Of a stretch of 13,355 nt of DNA, positions 10,492 through 13,355 are shown piece by piece. The number at the start of each line of letters is the position of its first letter. The stretch's first letter is position 1. The stretch comes from Prevotellaceae bacterium (GTDB lineage: Bacteria; Bacteroidota; Bacteroidia; Bacteroidales; Bacteroidaceae), in assembly GCA_905371275.1 (NCBI GenBank), contig CAJPLH010000040.1:1-13355 (forward strand), in the 5' to 3' direction. The notes under the pieces are model-generated. The model saw only the letters and a program-made list of their open reading frames with translations. It was not told the origin of the DNA and did not search any database. Made by a program: the position numbers and the translations under genes.

Positions 10492-13355
10492 ATGCAACTA
10501 TCCGAATTGATTCAACTCTTTCAGCATCATCCTGGTGTCAGAGCACTTACACAGTGTTGGAACGTACAGCAAGCTCTCGTCTTTCTCGATGGCTTGCAAG
10601 GTTCTGCTGCACCCGTGATGTTGGCTGCAACTGCACAAACTGCGCAAGGACTCTTTATGGTAGTGTTGAATGATGAGGACGAAGCAGGATATTTCTACAA
10701 TGATTTGCGACAACTTTTGGGAGACGAATCCGTTTTGTTTTTCCCTTCTTCCTATCGCCGCGCGGTAAAATATGGACATCGTGATGCTGCCAACGAGATT
10801 CTCCGCACCGATGTCTTATCAAAACTCACAAGATTTGGTTCTTCGCATTCTTCGAGAAATTCTTCGACTAAACCGTTGTCAGACTCCTCGAAAATCTCGT
10901 CAACAAATGCCTTGTTTGTGGTCACTTTCCCTGCCGCATTAGCAGAAAAAGTAGCATCACCCAAAGCGATGGATGAACAAACCCTCACACTGAGTGTGGG
11001 GCAAGAGCAAGACGTCACGCAATTTGTCAAAGCATTAGAGCACTTGGGTTTCAAACGCCGCGACTATGTGTATGAACCTGGAGAGTATGCACTCCGTGGT
11101 TCCATTCTCGACATCTTCAGTTTCTCCTCAGAATATCCTTTCCGTGTTGATTTCTTTGGAGATGACATCGAGAGCATCCGCACCTTTGAAGTACAAACAC
11201 AACTCTCGCAAGACGTCTGTTCGAGCATCAGCATAGTGCCTGACGTAGAGTCAGAAAACAGTGTGGGAGGACTTGTAGCTGTAACCGATTATTGGCCTGC
11301 GCGCACCACGATTGTGGCAAAAGATTTGAAGTTTGTAGGAGATGTTGTGACGAAAATCTTTGAAGAAGGATTTGCGCAACAAGCTGTTGCGGAACAAGCT
11401 GCCACCTCTGAGATGGAACTCGCTGAAGCTCACGAAAGATTTTCTGCAGCTCACCAACTCATTTCGGGAGAAACGCTATTGCGTGGTATGCATCAACATC
11501 CGCAATGGATTGTTGCCGCATCCACCAACAAAACAACAGACGAAGCGCTCGATAAGAACGTGGTGCGCGTGAGATTTCACACCCGTCCTCAGCCCTTGTT
11601 TCATAAAAACTTCGAACTTGTTCTCCAACAATTCCAACGTCACAAGGCAGAAGGTTTCCGCACCTATGTGCTTGCGGATAGTGAAAAGCAAAATGAGCGT
11701 TTGCACGACATCCTCAATGAATTGCAACAGCGCACGTCTTCACAACCCACGAGTGCACTTCCCCAAGGAGAAAATCCCCACAGCGCAAACCATTCGTCTT
11801 CAGTCAGCGAGGAGCAACTTCCCGCGTTGTTCACCCCAGTTCATCTCACACTCCACGCAGGGTTTGAAGATTTGACAGGGAAAATAGCCCTTTTCACTGA
11901 CCACCAAATCTTTGATCGTTTCCATAAATACTCCCTTCGTTCCGACCACGCGCGCAATGCCAAAATCGCTTTAACGCTCAAGGAGATTATGCTCTTCGAG
12001 CCCGGTGATTATGTCGTTCACGTCGATCACGGCGTCGGACAATTCGCCGGTTTAGTGCGACTTCCAGGAGCAGATGGTGCGATGCAAGAAGTCATCAAAA
12101 TCACTTATCAAAAAGGAGATGCCATCTTCGTTTCCATTCATGCGCTGCATAAAGTGTCGAAATACAAAGGAAAGGAAGGAGAACCTCCTCGTCTTTCCAC
12201 GCTCGGTACGGGAGCGTGGGAGAAACTCAAAGGACGCACCAAGGAAAAGTTGAAAGACATTGCGCGCGACCTCATTCTCCTCTACAGTCGCCGCAGACAA
12301 GAACAAGGATACGCCTTCTCTCCTGATGGATTTATGCAGCACGAACTCGAAGGTTCGTTCCCTTATGAAGACACCCCCGATCAACTTAAGGTGACTCAGC
12401 AAGTCAAGGCCGACATGGAGCGTCCGCGTCCCATGGACCGTTTGGTGTGTGGAGATGTTGGGTTTGGAAAAACCGAAATAGCCGTTCGTGCAGCCTTCAA
12501 AGCCGCCACCGATGGAAAGCAAGTCGCCGTGATGGTGCCCACCACCGTCTTAGCTTTGCAGCACTACAAAACCTTCCTCAAGCGTTTGAAGGATTTCCCT
12601 GTTCGCGTAGACTATCTTTCACGAGCGCGAACTCCAGCGCAAACCAAAGCCTTGCTCAAAGATTTGGGAGAAGGAAAAATAGATATCCTCGTGGGAACCC
12701 ACAAACTCATCGGTAAGTCCGTGAAATTCAAAGATCTCGGACTGCTCATCATCGACGAAGAACAAAAGTTCGGCGTCAGTGTGAAGGAAAAACTCCGACA
12801 ACTCAAAGTAAATGTAGACACCCTCACCATGTCCGCCACCCCCATTCCGCGTACGTTGCAGTTTTCGCTCATGGGAGCACGCGATCTGAGTGTCATCAAC
12901 ACACCTCCCCCTAGTCGCCATCCCATCCAGACCGAAATCCATACCTTTGGTCACGAAATCATAGCGGATGCCATCAATTTTGAACTTAGTCGCAACGGCC
13001 AAGTTTACATCGTCACCCATCGCATATCCTCATTGAGCAACATCGAGTCGCTTATTCGTAAGCACGTGCCCGATGCTCGTGTCGTTGTCGGTCACGGACA
13101 GATGGAGCCTTCAAAGTTGGAACAAGTGATTGTCGATTTTGTCAATCACGAATACGATGTTCTACTTTCAACAACAATCATTGAGAACGGCATTGACGTG
13201 CCTAACGCCAACACCATACTCATTGACAACGCACACCATTTCGGACTCTCCGATCTCCACCAGATGCGTGGTAGAGTAGGCCGCGGCAGTCGCAAAGCCT
13301 TTTGCTATCTCATGGCACCCCCTTTGAGTTTGTTGCCCGATGACAGTCGTCGTCG
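10492..13355 (+). CDS. mfd: Transcription-repair coupling factor Mfd, first 954 residues (cut by window edge)
   Basis: Mfd removes RNA polymerase stalled at DNA lesions and recruits UvrA. The frame is open from ATG 10492 to the right edge. Its domains run in the expected order. The N-terminal UvrB-like module contains YEPGEYALRGSILDIF. The CarD-like RNA polymerase-binding domain starts PGDYVVHVDHGVGQF at 504. The helicase motor has Walker A GDVGFGKTE (654-662), DEEQ box (755-758), SATPIPRTL and HQMRGRVGRG. About 150-200 C-terminal residues, including the TRG end and D7 domain, lie outside the window. Two low-complexity insertions stand out: residues 114-139 (11 of 26 are Ser) and about 415-444 (Ser/Gln/Pro-rich). 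The gene follows a terminator by 87 bp; no consensus -7 box is clear, the nearest being TATTTTG, one base short. The start codon is followed by the usual helix LSELIQLFQHHP. Confidence 0.96.
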   Translation, partial: MQLSELIQLFQHHPGVRALTQCWNVQQALVFLDGLQGSAAPVMLAATAQTAQGLFMVVLNDEDEAGYFYNDLRQLLGDESVLFFPSSYRRAVKYGHRDAANEILRTDVLSKLTRFGSSHSSRNSSTKPLSDSSKISSTNALFVVTFPAALAEKVASPKAMDEQTLTLSVGQEQDVTQFVKALEHLGFKRRDYVYEPGEYALRGSILDIFSFSSEYPFRVDFFGDDIESIRTFEVQTQLSQDVCSSISIVPDVESENSVGGLVAVTDYWPARTTIVAKDLKFVGDVVTKIFEEGFAQQAVAEQAATSEMELAEAHERFSAAHQLISGETLLRGMHQHPQWIVAASTNKTTDEALDKNVVRVRFHTRPQPLFHKNFELVLQQFQRHKAEGFRTYVLADSEKQNERLHDILNELQQRTSSQPTSALPQGENPHSANHSSSVSEEQLPALFTPVHLTLHAGFEDLTGKIALFTDHQIFDRFHKYSLRSDHARNAKIALTLKEIMLFEPGDYVVHVDHGVGQFAGLVRLPGADGAMQEVIKITYQKGDAIFVSIHALHKVSKYKGKEGEPPRLSTLGTGAWEKLKGRTKEKLKDIARDLILLYSRRRQEQGYAFSPDGFMQHELEGSFPYEDTPDQLKVTQQVKADMERPRPMDRLVCGDVGFGKTEIAVRAAFKAATDGKQVAVMVPTTVLALQHYKTFLKRLKDFPVRVDYLSRARTPAQTKALLKDLGEGKIDILVGTHKLIGKSVKFKDLGLLIIDEEQKFGVSVKEKLRQLKVNVDTLTMSATPIPRTLQFSLMGARDLSVINTPPPSRHPIQTEIHTFGHEIIADAINFELSRNGQVYIVTHRISSLSNIESLIRKHVPDARVVVGHGQMEPSKLEQVIVDFVNHEYDVLLSTTIIENGIDVPNANTILIDNAHHFGLSDLHQMRGRVGRGSRKAFCYLMAPPLSLLPDDSRR

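Noticed and set aside
10377..10673. Plus-strand 98-codon frame overlapping the mfd start
   Set aside because: It overlaps the terminator and then runs out of frame through the well-supported Mfd N-terminus.

Overview
The window looks like a chromosomal stretch from a member of the Bacteroidales, probably a Prevotella- or Alloprevotella-like organism. Three things support this. The proteins are of Bacteroidetes type: an HtpG with a SDHEIFLREIVANAVDATQ block, a lipoprotein version of TamA (TamL), and a two-part PpiD/SurA-like foldase. Several genes carry the Bacteroidetes sigma factor -7 box TAnnTTTG, in two cases with a correctly spaced -33 box. Purine-rich Shine-Dalgarno sequences are mostly absent ahead of the start codons. 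The genus is an inference.

Layout, left to right. (1) The start of htpG (minus, cut by the left edge). (2) A roughly 720-bp non-coding, accessory-looking stretch. It holds a six-unit, 22-nt tandem array of small palindromes (445-576) and a 311-bp inverted-repeat structure (650-960) whose arms end in alternating CG-rich tracts. (3) A YafQ/DinJ-type toxin-antitoxin pair (minus) with its own promoter. (4) A 400-bp intergenic stretch ending in a strong promoter for a tiny Ala/Asp/Ser-rich lipoprotein, which is followed by three hairpins, the last a clear terminator. (5) A minus-strand pair: trmH-like rRNA/tRNA methyltransferase, then a membrane-anchored family-2 glycosyltransferase with eroded acidic motifs. 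(6) On the plus strand, tamL, a YycJ-type metallo-beta-lactamase-fold hydrolase, a PpiD/SurA-like periplasmic foldase, and the first 954 codons of mfd, cut by the right edge.

Functionally, most genes are housekeeping. htpG and the PpiD-like protein are chaperones on opposite sides of the inner membrane. TamL and the PpiD-like protein both belong to outer-membrane protein biogenesis. mfd couples transcription to repair. The accessory content is concentrated at 445-1640. I found no complete undescribed system. The most unusual signals are the 22-nt dyad array, whose half-sites alternate every 11 bp and show paired substitutions, and a two-copy 21-nt repeat of similar layout that overlaps the stop codon of the metallo-hydrolase gene.
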